DNA of 64,000 nt from NCBI RefSeq assembly GCF_900113645.1, contig NZ_FOQC01000004.1, forward strand, positions 53,494 to 117,493, written 5' to 3'. The translations under genes were made by a program, and so were the position numbers. The stretch is from Trichococcus flocculiformis. GTDB taxonomy: Bacteria; Bacillota; Bacilli; Lactobacillales; Aerococcaceae. The notes beneath the pieces are model-generated. The model made no database searches, was not told the origin of the DNA, and saw only the letters and a list, made by a program, of their open reading frames with translations. Below, piece after piece: positions 30,573-39,861 of this stretch (position 1 is the stretch's first letter; each line of letters starts with the position of its first letter).

Positions 30573-31904
30573 TTAATTTTTTGTCGGCACACTGTGGCTC
30601 AACAGCTCTTCGTAAGCCAATTCAAACTTCTGAACATCCCCTGCACCCATGAAAATGGCGACAGCATCATGAAACTGCAAAAGCGGAGACATGTTGTTGA
30701 CGTTCAACACCGTTGCGCCTTTTTCGATTTTTTCGGCCAAATCGCCGATTGAAACCTGTCCGTCCTTTTCACGAGCGGAGCCGAAGATATCGCAAAGGAA
30801 GACCTTGTCGGCCAATTCCAGCGCCTCGGCGAACTCACTAAGCAGAGCAACCGTGCGCGTGAAGGTATGCGGTTGGAAAATCGCAATGATTTCCTTTTCA
30901 GGGTATTTTTGTCTAGCTGCATCGAGTGTAGCGCGGATTTCGGATGGATGATGGGCATAATCATCAATGACGACCATATCCGAAATATATTTTTCGCTGA
31001 AGCGACGTTTTACGCCTGAGAAGGTCTTCAACTGAGCAGCAACCTTGTCTTTGTCCAATCCTTCCAACCAGCAGAATGTGAGGATGGCCAATGAGTTGAG
31101 GATGTTGTGCGTGCCGAATGACGGGATTTCAAAATGACCGAACAACTCGCCATTTATTTCCACATCGAACTGACTGCCGTTTGTGTTTTTCGTGACATTT
31201 TTGGCGACAACATCATTGTCTTCAGCGAACCCGTAAAACGTTACCGGATATTTACCTTTCAGTTCACGGACATAGGCATCCTCCCCACAAGCGATGATGC
31301 CTTTTTTCACTTGGGATGCAAAAGCAGCAAACGCGCTGTAAACATCATTGATATCCTGGTAGTAATCCGGGTGATCGAAATCGATGTTCGTGATGATGGC
31401 GTAGTCCGGGGAATAGGCCAAGAAATGACGTCTGTACTCGCAAGCTTCCAACACAAAGTACTCCGCATCTTCCCGGCCGAAGCCAGTGCCATCGCCGATC
31501 AAATAGCTAGTCGGAGCAATCCCGTCCAACACATGGGACAACAAACCGGTTGTGCTTGTTTTTCCGTGAGAACCGGTTATGGCGACGCTCGTATAGTTTT
31601 TGATCAATTCGCCTATGAAATCATGGTAGCGGATAACCGTCAAACCAAGTTCTTTCGCTTTAGCGATTTCCTCATGGGAATCAGGGAAAGCATTCCCTGC
31701 GATGACCGTCAGACCCGGTGTGATATTCGCTTCGTTGAATGGCATGATTGTGATGCTTGCATCATCCAAACCTTTTTGCGTAAAGAAATAAGTTTCGACA
31801 TCGGAACCTTGGACTCTATAGCCTTTTCCATGCAGGATCAATGCCAACGCACTCATCCCGGAACCTTTGATGCCGACAAAATGATAAATCGTTTCCGTTT
31901 CCAT
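30573..31904 (-). CDS. murC: UDP-N-acetylmuramate--L-alanine ligase
   Basis: A 443-residue MurC, which adds L-Ala to UDP-MurNAc, the first peptide step of peptidoglycan synthesis. The N-terminal Rossmann motif is [12 protein letters not shown], the ATP-binding loop is [18 protein letters not shown] near residue 108, and the C-terminal domain has [13 protein letters not shown] and FQPHTFTRT. The ATG at 31904 has a GGAGGT site; a longer ORF to 31967 reads through it. In Bacilli an sftA translocase gene normally lies just upstream. Here a short unrelated-length gene occupies that place. Confidence 0.97.
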   Translation of the reverse strand: METETIYHFVGIKGSGMSALALILHGKGYRVQGSDVETYFFTQKGLDDASITIMPFNEANITPGLTVIAGNAFPDSHEEIAKAKELGLTVIRYHDFIGELIKNYTSVAITGSHGKTSTTGLLSHVLDGIAPTSYLIGDGTGFGREDAEYFVLEACEYRRHFLAYSPDYAIITNIDFDHPDYYQDINDVYSAFAAFASQVKKGIIACGEDAYVRELKGKYPVTFYGFAEDNDVVAKNVTKNTNGSQFDVEINGELFGHFEIPSFGTHNILNSLAILTFCWLEGLDKDKVAAQLKTFSGVKRRFSEKYISDMVVIDDYAHHPSEIRATLDAARQKYPEKEIIAIFQPHTFTRTVALLSEFAEALELADKVFLCDIFGSAREKDGQVSIGDLAEKIEKGATVLNVNNMSPLLQFHDAVAIFMGAGDVQKFELAYEELLSHSVPTKN

Positions 31905-32142
31905 AATTACCTCCAAATGAATAAGGAAGGTTAGTCTTTCGGCTACCTTCTGATGTTTGTGCCTCAAAACACTCTCTTAGGACATGATGACTTGCTGTCC
32001 ATTTATTGAACCGGAACCAGTATAGCACGCACGAATTAAGAAAATGCATGAAATTATTTAAAATTTGATGTCAAACATGTCAATAATTTCATTATGCCAC
32101 CAACCGCAGCATACAAATCAAGTTAATGTTACAATGCCATGA

Positions 32143-32838
32143 CTAAAAATAAGAGTGACTTGCCGAATCAGCTGCCTCATGGACAAATTTCCCGGTTGCA
32201 TCGTAAGAGCGTTCCTGCTCCATGATACCCAACAACGATCGGTTCATCGCCCGTTTGGATTTGCCTTCCAACGGCTGCAACTCACTTCCTCCCACGTTGT
32301 CCTCTTTCAAAACCGCATCGTCTTCAACAGGTGCACCCAATTCGAAAAGAAGCAAATCTGAGCTATTTTTTCTCAATAAGGCTGCGATCGCGCGATAGTC
32401 GATTCTCTTTTCATGCAGGTTTCCCCAACCTTTCAACGGTTCCGGCACTTCGGTCAGTTGGAAAGGTCTTCTGCTTTTATAGGATGCGAAAGGATGCATG
32501 CCCAATTCCGTGCGGCGCTCCTTCTGCTTTTCTTCCTTTAGTCTTTTTTTCTCGACTGCAAAAACATCTTCGGCAGGCTTCACAACTTTGTCCCTGAAGG
32601 AAACGAATGCCTCTTTGTTGTGGCGGATGTAAGGGACAGTATCCATAGGATGCAGCAAATCTTGTGAGATATAGGAGGACGGTTGTGCAGAATCGCCTTT
32701 TTCTTCCAGCATGCCATGCTCTTCATCCTCTTTTTTCAGGTAATTCGGAAAATCAAACTTATTTGTTGCAGGATGACTTCCATCCATCCCTGAATGATGG
32801 TCATGCCGAAAAAAACTGGGTCCATCATAGCGACTCAT
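32143..32838 (-). CDS. unrecognised 231-residue charged protein, possible SftA N-terminal remnant
   Basis: I do not recognise a catalytic domain. The protein is hydrophilic, rich in Lys, Glu and Asp, with no membrane segment, and opens MSRYDGPSFFRHDHHSG. It has a real ribosome binding site (GAGGAG, 8 nt). The segment RRPFQLTEVPEPLKGWG near residue 118 resembles the xPFxxTxVPSPIYGF linker motif I associate with the N-terminal region of SftA/FtsK-type translocases. The gene sits exactly where sftA lies in Bacilli (between ytpR and murC), but the motor domain is absent and the ORF ends cleanly. It may be a shortened SftA relative that kept only the linker; this is inference. It could equally be an unrelated lineage-specific protein. 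Confidence 0.6.
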   Translation of the reverse strand: MSRYDGPSFFRHDHHSGMDGSHPATNKFDFPNYLKKEDEEHGMLEEKGDSAQPSSYISQDLLHPMDTVPYIRHNKEAFVSFRDKVVKPAEDVFAVEKKRLKEEKQKERRTELGMHPFASYKSRRPFQLTEVPEPLKGWGNLHEKRIDYRAIAALLRKNSSDLLLFELGAPVEDDAVLKEDNVGGSELQPLEGKSKRAMNRSLLGIMEQERSYDATGKFVHEAADSASHSYF

Positions 32839-32939
32839 CCAGTCAACTCCTCTCTTGTTTTGCTTCAGGCAATGCGCTGCCTGGTTTCAATGGAATTCCT
32901 TTATTATAGTACTTCTTTTTCCGACAAAATTCCATAGGG

Positions 32940-33554
32940 TTATTTGGAAAATGCTGCGCCTATTGCATAGCTGTCATCCAACACAAGGATGCCTTTTTTA
33001 GGGCTTGCGTTCTCCAATTGCAATTCTTTGGCGGAACAGATCATGCCCTGGCTGGCTACGCCGCGCAATTCACCTGGCCAGATGATCAAACCACTAGGCA
33101 TGACAGCGCCTGGTTTGGCCACGACGACGCGTTGGCCTTTTTTGATGTTGGCTGCACCGCAGACGATCTGCAGCACTTCACCGTTGTCCACTTCCGTTTG
33201 CGTAACGGACAGGTGGTCGGAGTCTTCATGCGGCACGCATTCCTTGACGTAACCCACAACAAATTTAGGCGAACGATCGACGACGATGGCGTCACTGAAA
33301 CCTGCCGCTTGGATCAAAGTATTCACTTTTGCCGCTTCTTCATCGGATAACAGCACTTGTCCGTTTGCATCCAACACCAGCGTGTCTGAAATCGAAAATA
33401 GATTGTAGCCCATCGTTTCATTTGTACGGTTGTTGAAAATGCGTGTCACATTGCCTTTTGATTCGCATGCTTGTTCTTGGCGGACAGCGATATCCCCTTT
33501 CGTCAACATTAATGTATCCCCGACTGCTTCACGATTATAAAAACTTAACCACAT
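32940..33554 (-). CDS. ytpR: YtpR family tRNA-binding-domain protein
   Basis: A 204-residue protein with an N-terminal DUF4479-type region (1-95) and a C-terminal OB-fold tRNA-binding domain like the N-terminus of PheT (about 95-200; VGYVKECVPHEDSDHLSVTQ, QIVCGAANIKKGQRVVVAKP, GMICSAKELQL). The function of the stand-alone protein is not established; RNA binding is expected. It follows the thioredoxin gene by 53 nt, as in the Bacillus ytpP-ytpR region. Confidence 0.92.
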   Translation of the reverse strand: MWLSFYNREAVGDTLMLTKGDIAVRQEQACESKGNVTRIFNNRTNETMGYNLFSISDTLVLDANGQVLLSDEEAAKVNTLIQAAGFSDAIVVDRSPKFVVGYVKECVPHEDSDHLSVTQTEVDNGEVLQIVCGAANIKKGQRVVVAKPGAVMPSGLIIWPGELRGVASQGMICSAKELQLENASPKKGILVLDDSYAIGAAFSK

Positions 33555-33607
33555 GTTATGTTTGCTCCTTTATGCTTCTTCATTTATTTTTCCCAACCGA
33601 AATAGTA

Positions 33608-33919
33608 TCACAATTGTTCCAAAAAGGCTTCAATCTCTTTTTGCGTCTTCCGGTTGCGTGAGACGAAACGACCCAATAGTTCTCCCTCAGCATAGACGAC
33701 GAAGCTCGGGATTCCGGAGATCTGTAACGCTTCACCCAGCGTGCCGAAATCATCGCGGTCTATCTCGACGAAACGAAAATCCGTAAATTTATTTTCCACC
33801 TCAGGCATGAATGGGCGGATGTAATGGCAATCCGGGCACCAACCGGTCATGAAGACGAAGACCGTTTTTCCCGAATCACGCAGTTCTTTGAATTGATCCA
33901 GATCTTTCAGTTTGTCCAT
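33608..33919 (-). CDS. ytpP: thioredoxin-family protein (YtpP-like)
   Basis: A 103-residue thioredoxin-fold protein with the active site GWCPDC near residue 27 and the cis-proline region SGIPSFVV near residue 72. It is probably a cytoplasmic thiol-disulfide reductase. I chose the ATG at 33919, 9 nt from GGAGG, over the in-frame TTG at 33925, which is only 3 nt from it. It lies 14 nt after ytoP, and the ytoP-ytpP-ytpR order is conserved. Confidence 0.93.
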   Translation of the reverse strand: MDKLKDLDQFKELRDSGKTVFVFMTGWCPDCHYIRPFMPEVENKFTDFRFVEIDRDDFGTLGEALQISGIPSFVVYAEGELLGRFVSRNRKTQKEIEAFLEQL

Positions 33920-33933
33920 AATCAAGTTCCTCC

Positions 33934-35010
33934 TTAGTTCATGGCCATGATCGTTTCATAAGTGCTCTTGTCCAATGCTTTGATGACTTGCGCAACCATT
34001 TCCTTGGCTGCCGCGTAATCGTCGATGTGGAACATTGTCTGATGTGTGTGAATATAGCGGGCGCAGACGCCGATGACCGCGCTAGGCACCCCGTCATTCA
34101 TGACATGGGCGGCACCCGCATCCGTTCCGCCTTTGGAAACAAAATACTGATAAGGGATATCATGCGTTTCCGCTGTATCCAACAGAAATTCGCGCATCCC
34201 TTTCAAGGTGATCATGCCTGGATCCTGGATCCGCAAAAGGAAACCTTCCCCCAGATGGCCGAACGTATCCTTGGTCGTCGTCAAATCATCCGCAGCCGAG
34301 CAATCCACCGCGAAGAACAGATCCGGCTTGAACTTGTGCACGGCCCCTTTTGTTCCACGCAGTCCGACCTCTTCTTGCACGTTGGAGCCGGCTATCAAAG
34401 TGTTCGGCAATTTTTCATTTTTCAATGCTTCCAGCGTCTCCAAAACGACCGTATTCCCGTAGCGGTTGTCCCACGCTTTTGAAATGATTTTCTTCTTGTT
34501 GGCGGTCCAAATTGTTTCCACCTGGGGAACAATCGTATCTCCGGGACGGACTCCGAATGCCATCGCCTCTTCTTTTGTATCGAACCCCGCATCGAACAGG
34601 ATGTCCGTCACTTTGACTTTTTTGCCTTCACCCTCCCCGCGCAATAAGTGCGGCGGAACCGAAGAGGAAATCACAGGAATATCGCCTTTGGACGTCTGCA
34701 GGGTATAGCGCTGTGCCGAAACGACATAAGCATTCCAACCGCCGAGCGGCACGACCCGGAACAATCCGCGCTCCGTGATGCCGGACACCATGAAACCCAC
34801 TTCATCCATGTGTGCCGCGACCATGATGCGCGGTGCCGTTTCATCTTCATGCTCTCTGATTCCGAAAATCCCGCCCAAGCCATCCGTTTCGATGCGATCC
34901 ACCAAAGGCGCCATTCTCTCGCGCATATAGTTACGGATGTTGCGTTCGTTTCCGCTTGTTCCCTGCAATTCCGTCAATTCTTTGATCATAGCAAATGTTT
35001 TATCATCCAT
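33934..35010 (-). CDS. ytoP: M42 family aminopeptidase (YtoP-like)
   Basis: A 358-residue M42 peptidase paralogous to the one at 14031-15116. Metal-site segments are [36 protein letters not shown] and THQTM. Expected role: trimming N-terminal residues from peptides. The ATG at 35010 has only a weak ribosome binding site. A 14-bp perfect palindrome lies 137 nt upstream. It leads a unit with ytpP and ytpR. Confidence 0.93.
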   Translation of the reverse strand: MDDKTFAMIKELTELQGTSGNERNIRNYMRERMAPLVDRIETDGLGGIFGIREHEDETAPRIMVAAHMDEVGFMVSGITERGLFRVVPLGGWNAYVVSAQRYTLQTSKGDIPVISSSVPPHLLRGEGEGKKVKVTDILFDAGFDTKEEAMAFGVRPGDTIVPQVETIWTANKKKIISKAWDNRYGNTVVLETLEALKNEKLPNTLIAGSNVQEEVGLRGTKGAVHKFKPDLFFAVDCSAADDLTTTKDTFGHLGEGFLLRIQDPGMITLKGMREFLLDTAETHDIPYQYFVSKGGTDAGAAHVMNDGVPSAVIGVCARYIHTHQTMFHIDDYAAAKEMVAQVIKALDKSTYETIMAMN

Positions 35011-35146
35011 ATTTGAATGGAGCAGGGCATAAATTTAGCCTTATGCCGCTCCCGATCCCCCTTAAGTGTCTGATTATCCTATCCATTATAGCGCAGCATC
35101 CTTGTCATAGCAACGATTCCATTTGTTAAGAAAGCTTGCCCAGTAC

Positions 35147-35160
35147 AGGAAACGTTTCCT
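35147..35160. promoter_or_regulatory. 14-bp perfect palindrome, possible operator
   Basis: AGGAAACGTTTCCT lies in the divergent region between ytoP and the PepSY gene. It matches the CcpA cre pattern TGNNANCGNTNNCA except for the symmetrical outer bases (A for T, T for A). It could be a weak cre or a site for another LacI-type regulator. Confidence 0.5.
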
Positions 35161-35264
35161 TTGCGCATCCTGGCGCTTCTGACATTTCCCTATTATTTTT
35201 TTCGTATTATTGCTATACTGAAGGAGAAAATGAGTAAGCGCATTACTTTGAGGAGGAACATAAG

Positions 35265-35615
35265 ATGAACTTTTTGGAAAAATGCATGTGTAAAAAACAC
35301 AAAGAAGAAATCTTGGGCGGTATTCTGTTCGGTGCCGGACTCGTACTCGGTTCAGTCGTGACAGCCCTTTGCTATGAGCAGAAACGGACCGTCAACGGCG
35401 ATAAAATCCTGGAAAACGTCAAAAAGATGTTCTTGGCTGAAGCTCCGATCGAAGGATCATGGATCGAACTGCACCCCGTCCCGCTCAGTCGTTATTCTTC
35501 AAAGACGGATGTGTATTACGGTGGCATATCCCGCAAAGAGGACGGCGTGTTGGTACAATATGAATTCATTGCTGACGCCTACACGGGAACTATCTTGGAT
35601 CTTTATAAATTGTAA
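35265..35615 (+). CDS. small membrane-anchored PepSY-like protein
   Basis: A 116-residue protein. A short N-terminal charged stretch with two Cys (CMCKKHKEE) is followed by one membrane segment (about residues 17-37, GGILFGAGLVLGSVVTALCY). The outer part ends in a PepSY-like hairpin, VLVQYEFIADAYTGTILDLYK. PepSY domains are thought to bind or inhibit peptidases; the partner here is unknown. A strong GAGGAGG ribosome binding site precedes the ATG, and an extended -10 (TGCTATACT) ends at 35218. Divergent from ytoP. Confidence 0.85.
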   Translation: MNFLEKCMCKKHKEEILGGILFGAGLVLGSVVTALCYEQKRTVNGDKILENVKKMFLAEAPIEGSWIELHPVPLSRYSSKTDVYYGGISRKEDGVLVQYEFIADAYTGTILDLYKL

Positions 35616-35626
35616 AAAACAGAAAA

Positions 35627-35668
35627 AGGAAGGAACAAAGCTGCGAGTGCTTCGTTCCTTCCTTTTTG
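35627..35668. terminator. bidirectional terminator between PepSY gene and trmB
   Basis: AAAAAGGAAGGAAC pairs with GTTCCTTCCTTTTT across the loop. It lies between convergent gene ends. Confidence 0.93.
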
Positions 35669-35676
35669 TCTGGGTT

Positions 35677-36342
35677 CTATTTTTCAGAATCAGCCGTTGC
35701 TTTTTTCGGGAACGCTGCTTCGACGCGGTAAATGCGGTCTCCTCGGGAAGAGAACTTCGCTTCGTACTCCGTCATGATGTTTCCCTCAAAGTCGCTCTTG
35801 TGCAGATCCAACCACACTTGCTTCAAAGTCATTCCATATTGCGAGAAGCTCGCCAACGAATATTCGAATAAGCCTTGGTTATCCGTCTTGAAATGGATCT
35901 CACCACCGGAAACCAGGATCTGTTCATAGTTCTGCAGGAATTTTTTGTAGGTCAAGCGGCGTTTGTCATGTTTGGACTTTGGCCACGGATCGGAAAAGTT
36001 CAGATAAACGCGATCCACTTCGCCCGCCTCAAAGAAATCTGCTACATTCTCTCCATCCGTATTCAGCAATTGGACATTTTTCAGACCTGATTCAATCATT
36101 TTATCGAGTGTCATGACCGCCACGCTAGTCTGGCGTTCGATTCCGATATAATTCACTTCCGGGTGCATGCGGGCCATCTCGACAATGAACTGTCCCTTGC
36201 CTGAGCCGATTTCCACATGGATTGGTTGGCTATTGCCGAAACGTTCCTGCCATTTCCCTTTCCAATCCGCTGGTTCCATCACAACATATTGGGTACTTTC
36301 AGCCAATTTTTCGGCAGCCCATGGTTTATTTCTTACGCGCAT
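35677..36342 (-). CDS. trmB: tRNA (guanine-N7-)-methyltransferase
   Basis: A 221-residue TrmB that makes m7G46 in tRNA variable loops. The SAM site is [15 protein letters not shown] near residue 41, and the conserved catalytic stretch is [19 protein letters not shown] near residue 113. The N-terminus MRVRNKPWA is typical. It starts at ATG with GAGGAG. Next to the ytmP-like gene, as in Bacillus. Confidence 0.97.
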   Translation of the reverse strand: MRVRNKPWAAEKLAESTQYVVMEPADWKGKWQERFGNSQPIHVEIGSGKGQFIVEMARMHPEVNYIGIERQTSVAVMTLDKMIESGLKNVQLLNTDGENVADFFEAGEVDRVYLNFSDPWPKSKHDKRRLTYKKFLQNYEQILVSGGEIHFKTDNQGLFEYSLASFSQYGMTLKQVWLDLHKSDFEGNIMTEYEAKFSSRGDRIYRVEAAFPKKATADSEK

Positions 36343-36414
36343 AATTCTCCTCTTTCTTATCTGTTTTTTTCAAAAAAAGAAATCCTTTCCGTTCGTATGA
36401 TGACGAAGAGGATT

Positions 36415-37212
36415 TCATAAGTAACTGTTCAAGCGATTCTGATAGAGCTGTTTCAGCAACAGAATCAGTTGATTCATTTCCACATTGCGTTCCTGGGAAT
36501 GGCTCTTTTTGATCAGGCAGAGGCACACCATCATGCTGTACCACTCCAAACGGCGTTCCATATTGTCATTCATCTGCAAGCCATACTGCTCCAACCATAC
36601 TCTCCATTCTTCATGGGGAACGTATTGTACCAGCAAGGTACTGATGTCAGAGAACGGATCGGCAATTTTGACCATTTCCCAATCCACCAGATACAACCGG
36701 TCTTCCTCATCCAGCAGGAAATTTTTCCGATTCACGTCTCCGTGGCAGACCGTTTTTTGCGAGTCGTCGATGCTGGTGATGCTGTTCTTCACATATTCAG
36801 CAGCTTGTTGCAGTACTGAATTGGATTTAAGGTCATCCGGCAGATCCGCCACATACAGGTTGTAGAAATTGATCGGGTTGAAAATTTCGCCTTTTACCTT
36901 CTGAAGCATCTTCAGGAGGTTTTCGGAATGATGGATGCGATGCAGGATATCCCGAACGCTCTGCCCTCTCATTTCATCCGGATTCAACTCCCTGCCGTTG
37001 AGCCATTCTTGAGCTGTCAGGACGTCCCCATTGCCGACCCGTTTGGTCCAGATCAACCGCGGCGTGATCCCCTCAACAGAAAGCGCGGCTAAGAAAGGTG
37101 AAGAGTTTCTTTTCAAAAAGACTCTTTCCTCGGCTCTGGTGCCCATATAAGCTTGTCCTGTGTCTCCTCCGATGGGATGTAGCCGCCACCCTGAGTCCAT
37201 TTTATAATCCAT
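36415..37212 (-). CDS. ytmP: phosphotransferase (choline/aminoglycoside kinase fold, YtmP-like)
   Basis: A 265-residue kinase-fold protein. The phosphate-transfer loop is CHGDVNRKNFLLDEE near residue 157, and the metal-binding Asp follows in YLVDWEMVKIADPFSDIS. The N-terminal lobe is short but has a GGDTGQAY loop. The substrate is unknown; the family covers choline, thiamine and aminoglycoside kinases. The start is either 37221 (AAGGA directly adjacent) or 37212 (AAGGA 9 nt upstream); I chose the latter. Upstream of trmB on the same strand, a conserved pairing. Confidence 0.88.
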   Translation of the reverse strand: MDYKMDSGWRLHPIGGDTGQAYMGTRAEERVFLKRNSSPFLAALSVEGITPRLIWTKRVGNGDVLTAQEWLNGRELNPDEMRGQSVRDILHRIHHSENLLKMLQKVKGEIFNPINFYNLYVADLPDDLKSNSVLQQAAEYVKNSITSIDDSQKTVCHGDVNRKNFLLDEEDRLYLVDWEMVKIADPFSDISTLLVQYVPHEEWRVWLEQYGLQMNDNMERRLEWYSMMVCLCLIKKSHSQERNVEMNQLILLLKQLYQNRLNSYL

Positions 37213-37247
37213 CGAGCTCATTCCTTACTCTGTCATTAATTTTGAAA

Positions 37248-37427
37248 AGCGGTACAAGCCCGCTCTGCCTCGAAAGAAATTTAGGAAATCTGGCCTCGCA
37301 ACGTTCCCTGCGGTCACCTTGTACTGGGAATCTAAGGGATGAATCCCTAAGACTCCCATGCAAATGAGCATCGCAGAGCGCAATGGGTCAGATTTATCTA
37401 ATTTCCGAGAGGCAGGCTTGGACCGCT
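37248..37427 (+). repeat. structured repeat, copy B (180 nt, expanded)
   Basis: The outer stem has a quite different sequence from copies A, C and D but is fully paired: AGCGGTACAAGCC, the unpaired CGCTC, then TGCCTC, opposite GAGGCAGGCTTGGACCGCT. The middle stem GAAATTTAG/CTAATTTC and the apical TGAGCATCGCAGAGCGCAAT are conserved. About 65 nt are inserted between the inner 5' strand and the apical loop (about 37295-37362); this contains the perfect hairpin AGGGATGAATCCCT and is shared with copy E. Locally AGCGG can also pair with CCGCT, followed on the minus strand by TTTTC. Confidence 0.85.
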
Positions 37428-37720
37428 AGACATCTTTTTAGGTGCATGAAATATTTTGCAAACTTGTGAAGCACCAAAGGTGATGCACTTTTAATTTGAT
37501 AAATTTATATCATTGAAAAGAAGGAGCCGGGACGAAAGCCCCAGCTATCTCGGTCTGCTCTTCTGTTCATACGCTACTTGTTCATTTGGCGACGTAGCTC
37601 GTTTAGCTCTGAAAGCGCAACGGTCCTCGCTCGCATACAATTCTTATTTTAGATTTCTTTACATATTCAGTCAAGAATATTCCATAGGGTTTCGCAACTG
37701 AATCTATTATAATCTGCAGA
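37428..37720 (+). repeat. 3' tail of copy B and further repeat debris
   Basis: 37428-37515 is the conserved tail (GGTGCATGAAATATTTTGC ... GGTGATGCACTTTT) also seen after copies C, D and E. At 37593-37616 GTAGCTCGTTTAGCTCTGAAAG is a degraded 5' arm of the same element. The rest, before the ecsB stop, shows no gene. Confidence 0.6.
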
Positions 37721-38953
37721 TCAATAATTTGTCGTTTCTCTTTTTCGAGTACGTCCGCCTGTATAAAACTGAATGAATAGCCACACGAAACCGGCGTTCA
37801 AGCCAACTGCAGCCAAGCCCATCTGCCAACTGTTGTTGATGAAGATGATTCCCGCAAAGAGAAAGCCTTCCACTCCCAATAGGTAAGCCAGAAAATGCTT
37901 GAATCCGGCGAATTTATCTTCGTGCTGCGTCGGATATAGCCGATACAGCATATTCTCATTGAAATGGAAGTACAGCGGCAACAGCTGAAAGCCTGTCAAG
38001 TAAAGGAACAACAGACTGAGGCCTAGAGAAAATCCGGCTGATGGCGTAAACAGAAGCAGCAGCGCTCCGATTACCAATAAGCGGAAAAACAAGCCGCTGT
38101 AATCTGTCCCACGCAAAAATGCCCGCGCATATAAATACTGATAGGAATTACTGTTGCCTTCAATCTGACGCAACAAGCCGTCGAAATATTTTCTTCTTTT
38201 TGCTTTGCTCTTCACTTGAGGAACATCTGTGAAAAGATTGATGATTCGGTTTATGCGTGCTTTTTGTTGTTCTTCCGAGGCGATCATCTGCTCCCATTGA
38301 TAGAGCGGATAGCGCGCCTCATACGCCACTTGTACTTTTTTACGCAGAAACATAGTATACAGCGTTACAAGTACCGACGCAACCCATGGATTGAAAAATA
38401 TCGCGATAGTGACCGATAATATCGCCGCGCATGCCAGATACAGTTTGTTTTTTCGCCGGATCTTCTTATCGCCTATCTTCAGACCCAACTCCTGGAGGTC
38501 CAAATCGACGATTTTTAAGAGGAACAAAGTTGCATAAATCGGCAGCAAATCACTTGCCCCAATCGTTCTCCCGGCAAAAAGCATCGGCATAGCTGCGGCT
38601 GCCACAAAGAATAAGAGAATCGCCGGAAGGATCAAGCTGTATTTTTTCGCTTTGCTGAAATAGCTTCCCCATTCCTTTTCCTTAGCCAAAAGGAATACTT
38701 GGTCGGCCGGCTCCAAAAAAGTCGCCAGCTTACCGATAAAAATGCTGCCGGAAAAAATAGCTACTATCAGAAGCTTTCCCCAAAGGAAATCCGGTGTCAC
38801 GGTTTTCACGAATTCGGAATATTGATAAGCCAAAGCGCCCAACAGAAAGAGGAGCACGAGGACGAAATGATCATTGAAGATATATTTGCTGTAGCGGCTG
38901 AATTTTTTCAGGTGCAGTTGCTGCCTTCTTTTCCAGATACTGTCCAAGTTCAT
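37721..38953 (-). CDS. ecsB: ABC transporter permease EcsB
   Basis: A 410-residue integral membrane protein, the permease partner of EcsA. Membrane segments fall in pairs, near 33-50, 60-80, 110-150, 185-205 and 305-400. In Bacillus, EcsAB influences secretion, competence and regulated proteolysis by RasP. It overlaps ecsA by 4 nt (ATGA), so the two are translationally coupled. Confidence 0.93.
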   Translation of the reverse strand: MNLDSIWKRRQQLHLKKFSRYSKYIFNDHFVLVLLFLLGALAYQYSEFVKTVTPDFLWGKLLIVAIFSGSIFIGKLATFLEPADQVFLLAKEKEWGSYFSKAKKYSLILPAILLFFVAAAAMPMLFAGRTIGASDLLPIYATLFLLKIVDLDLQELGLKIGDKKIRRKNKLYLACAAILSVTIAIFFNPWVASVLVTLYTMFLRKKVQVAYEARYPLYQWEQMIASEEQQKARINRIINLFTDVPQVKSKAKRRKYFDGLLRQIEGNSNSYQYLYARAFLRGTDYSGLFFRLLVIGALLLLFTPSAGFSLGLSLLFLYLTGFQLLPLYFHFNENMLYRLYPTQHEDKFAGFKHFLAYLLGVEGFLFAGIIFINNSWQMGLAAVGLNAGFVWLFIQFYTGGRTRKRETTNY

Positions 38954-39687
38954 GGTTGCGCCACTTCTTTCGTCAAGCTGATGTAAAGCTCATCGAGACT
39001 TGCTCCCGGCATACCCATTTCATGCTGCAGGTCTACCATCGTGCCTGTCACTTTGACCTCACCATGGTGCAGCAGGACGAAATTATCACATTCTTTCTCG
39101 GCAGACGCCAATACATGCGTGGACATCAGAATAGCTGCACCTTGCGCTTTTTTCTCCCTGACCATCTCCAGGAACGAGTGGATGCCAAGCGGATCCAGAC
39201 CCAGGAATGGTTCATCGATGACGTATACCGGCACATCCAACATGAACGCGCAAACGATCATCACTTTTTGCTTCATGCCTTTTGAAAAATAAGCCGGAAA
39301 CCAGTCCAGCTTGTCCTCCAGACGAAAATCCCGGATGTAGCGCATCGCCTTTTCCATGGCGACTGCTTCCGTGATTCCGTAGGCCATCGCCGTTATTTCC
39401 AGATGTTCCCTTAAGGTGAGCTCTTCATAGAGCACCGGCGTCTCCGGAATAAAAGCGAAGGACTGACGATATCGTTCTGCATCCTCGCGCAATGTCCGGC
39501 CATCGATCGCACTCTTTCCGCTGAAAGGCATCATCAGACCGATGATGTGTTTGATGGTCGTACTCTTGCCTGCTCCGTTCAATCCGATCAATCCAGTCAG
39601 TTCACCAGCTTTGACCTCAAAATTTATATTTTTTATGACGGGCAATTGTGTATAGCCGCCCGTGACATTCTCCAATAATAGTGACAT
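38950..39687 (-). CDS. ecsA: ABC transporter ATP-binding protein EcsA
   Basis: A 245-residue ABC ATPase. Walker A GLNGAGKST is at residues 35-43, the Q-loop region is FAFIPETPVLYEELT, the signature is the divergent FSKGMKQK in place of LSGGQ, and Walker B is VYVIDEPFLGLD. It pairs with EcsB downstream and is divergent from hit, the same order as in Bacillus. AAGGGACGG precedes the ATG. Confidence 0.95.
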   Translation of the reverse strand: MSLLLENVTGGYTQLPVIKNINFEVKAGELTGLIGLNGAGKSTTIKHIIGLMMPFSGKSAIDGRTLREDAERYRQSFAFIPETPVLYEELTLREHLEITAMAYGITEAVAMEKAMRYIRDFRLEDKLDWFPAYFSKGMKQKVMIVCAFMLDVPVYVIDEPFLGLDPLGIHSFLEMVREKKAQGAAILMSTHVLASAEKECDNFVLLHHGEVKVTGTMVDLQHEMGMPGASLDELYISLTKEVAQP

Positions 39688-39861
39688 TTAACCGTCCCTT
39701 TCACATGCGTTTGTGCCTTATATTATAACACAGCCTCGCCCCAACCCAAATATCTTGCTGAGCGAAGCGCCATTTTGCCCTCAGGATATCAAAAAAAACG
39801 CAAATATGATAAAGTTATGCTATAGAATAAAGTAGATAATGGACAGAAAGAGGTCGAGCCT

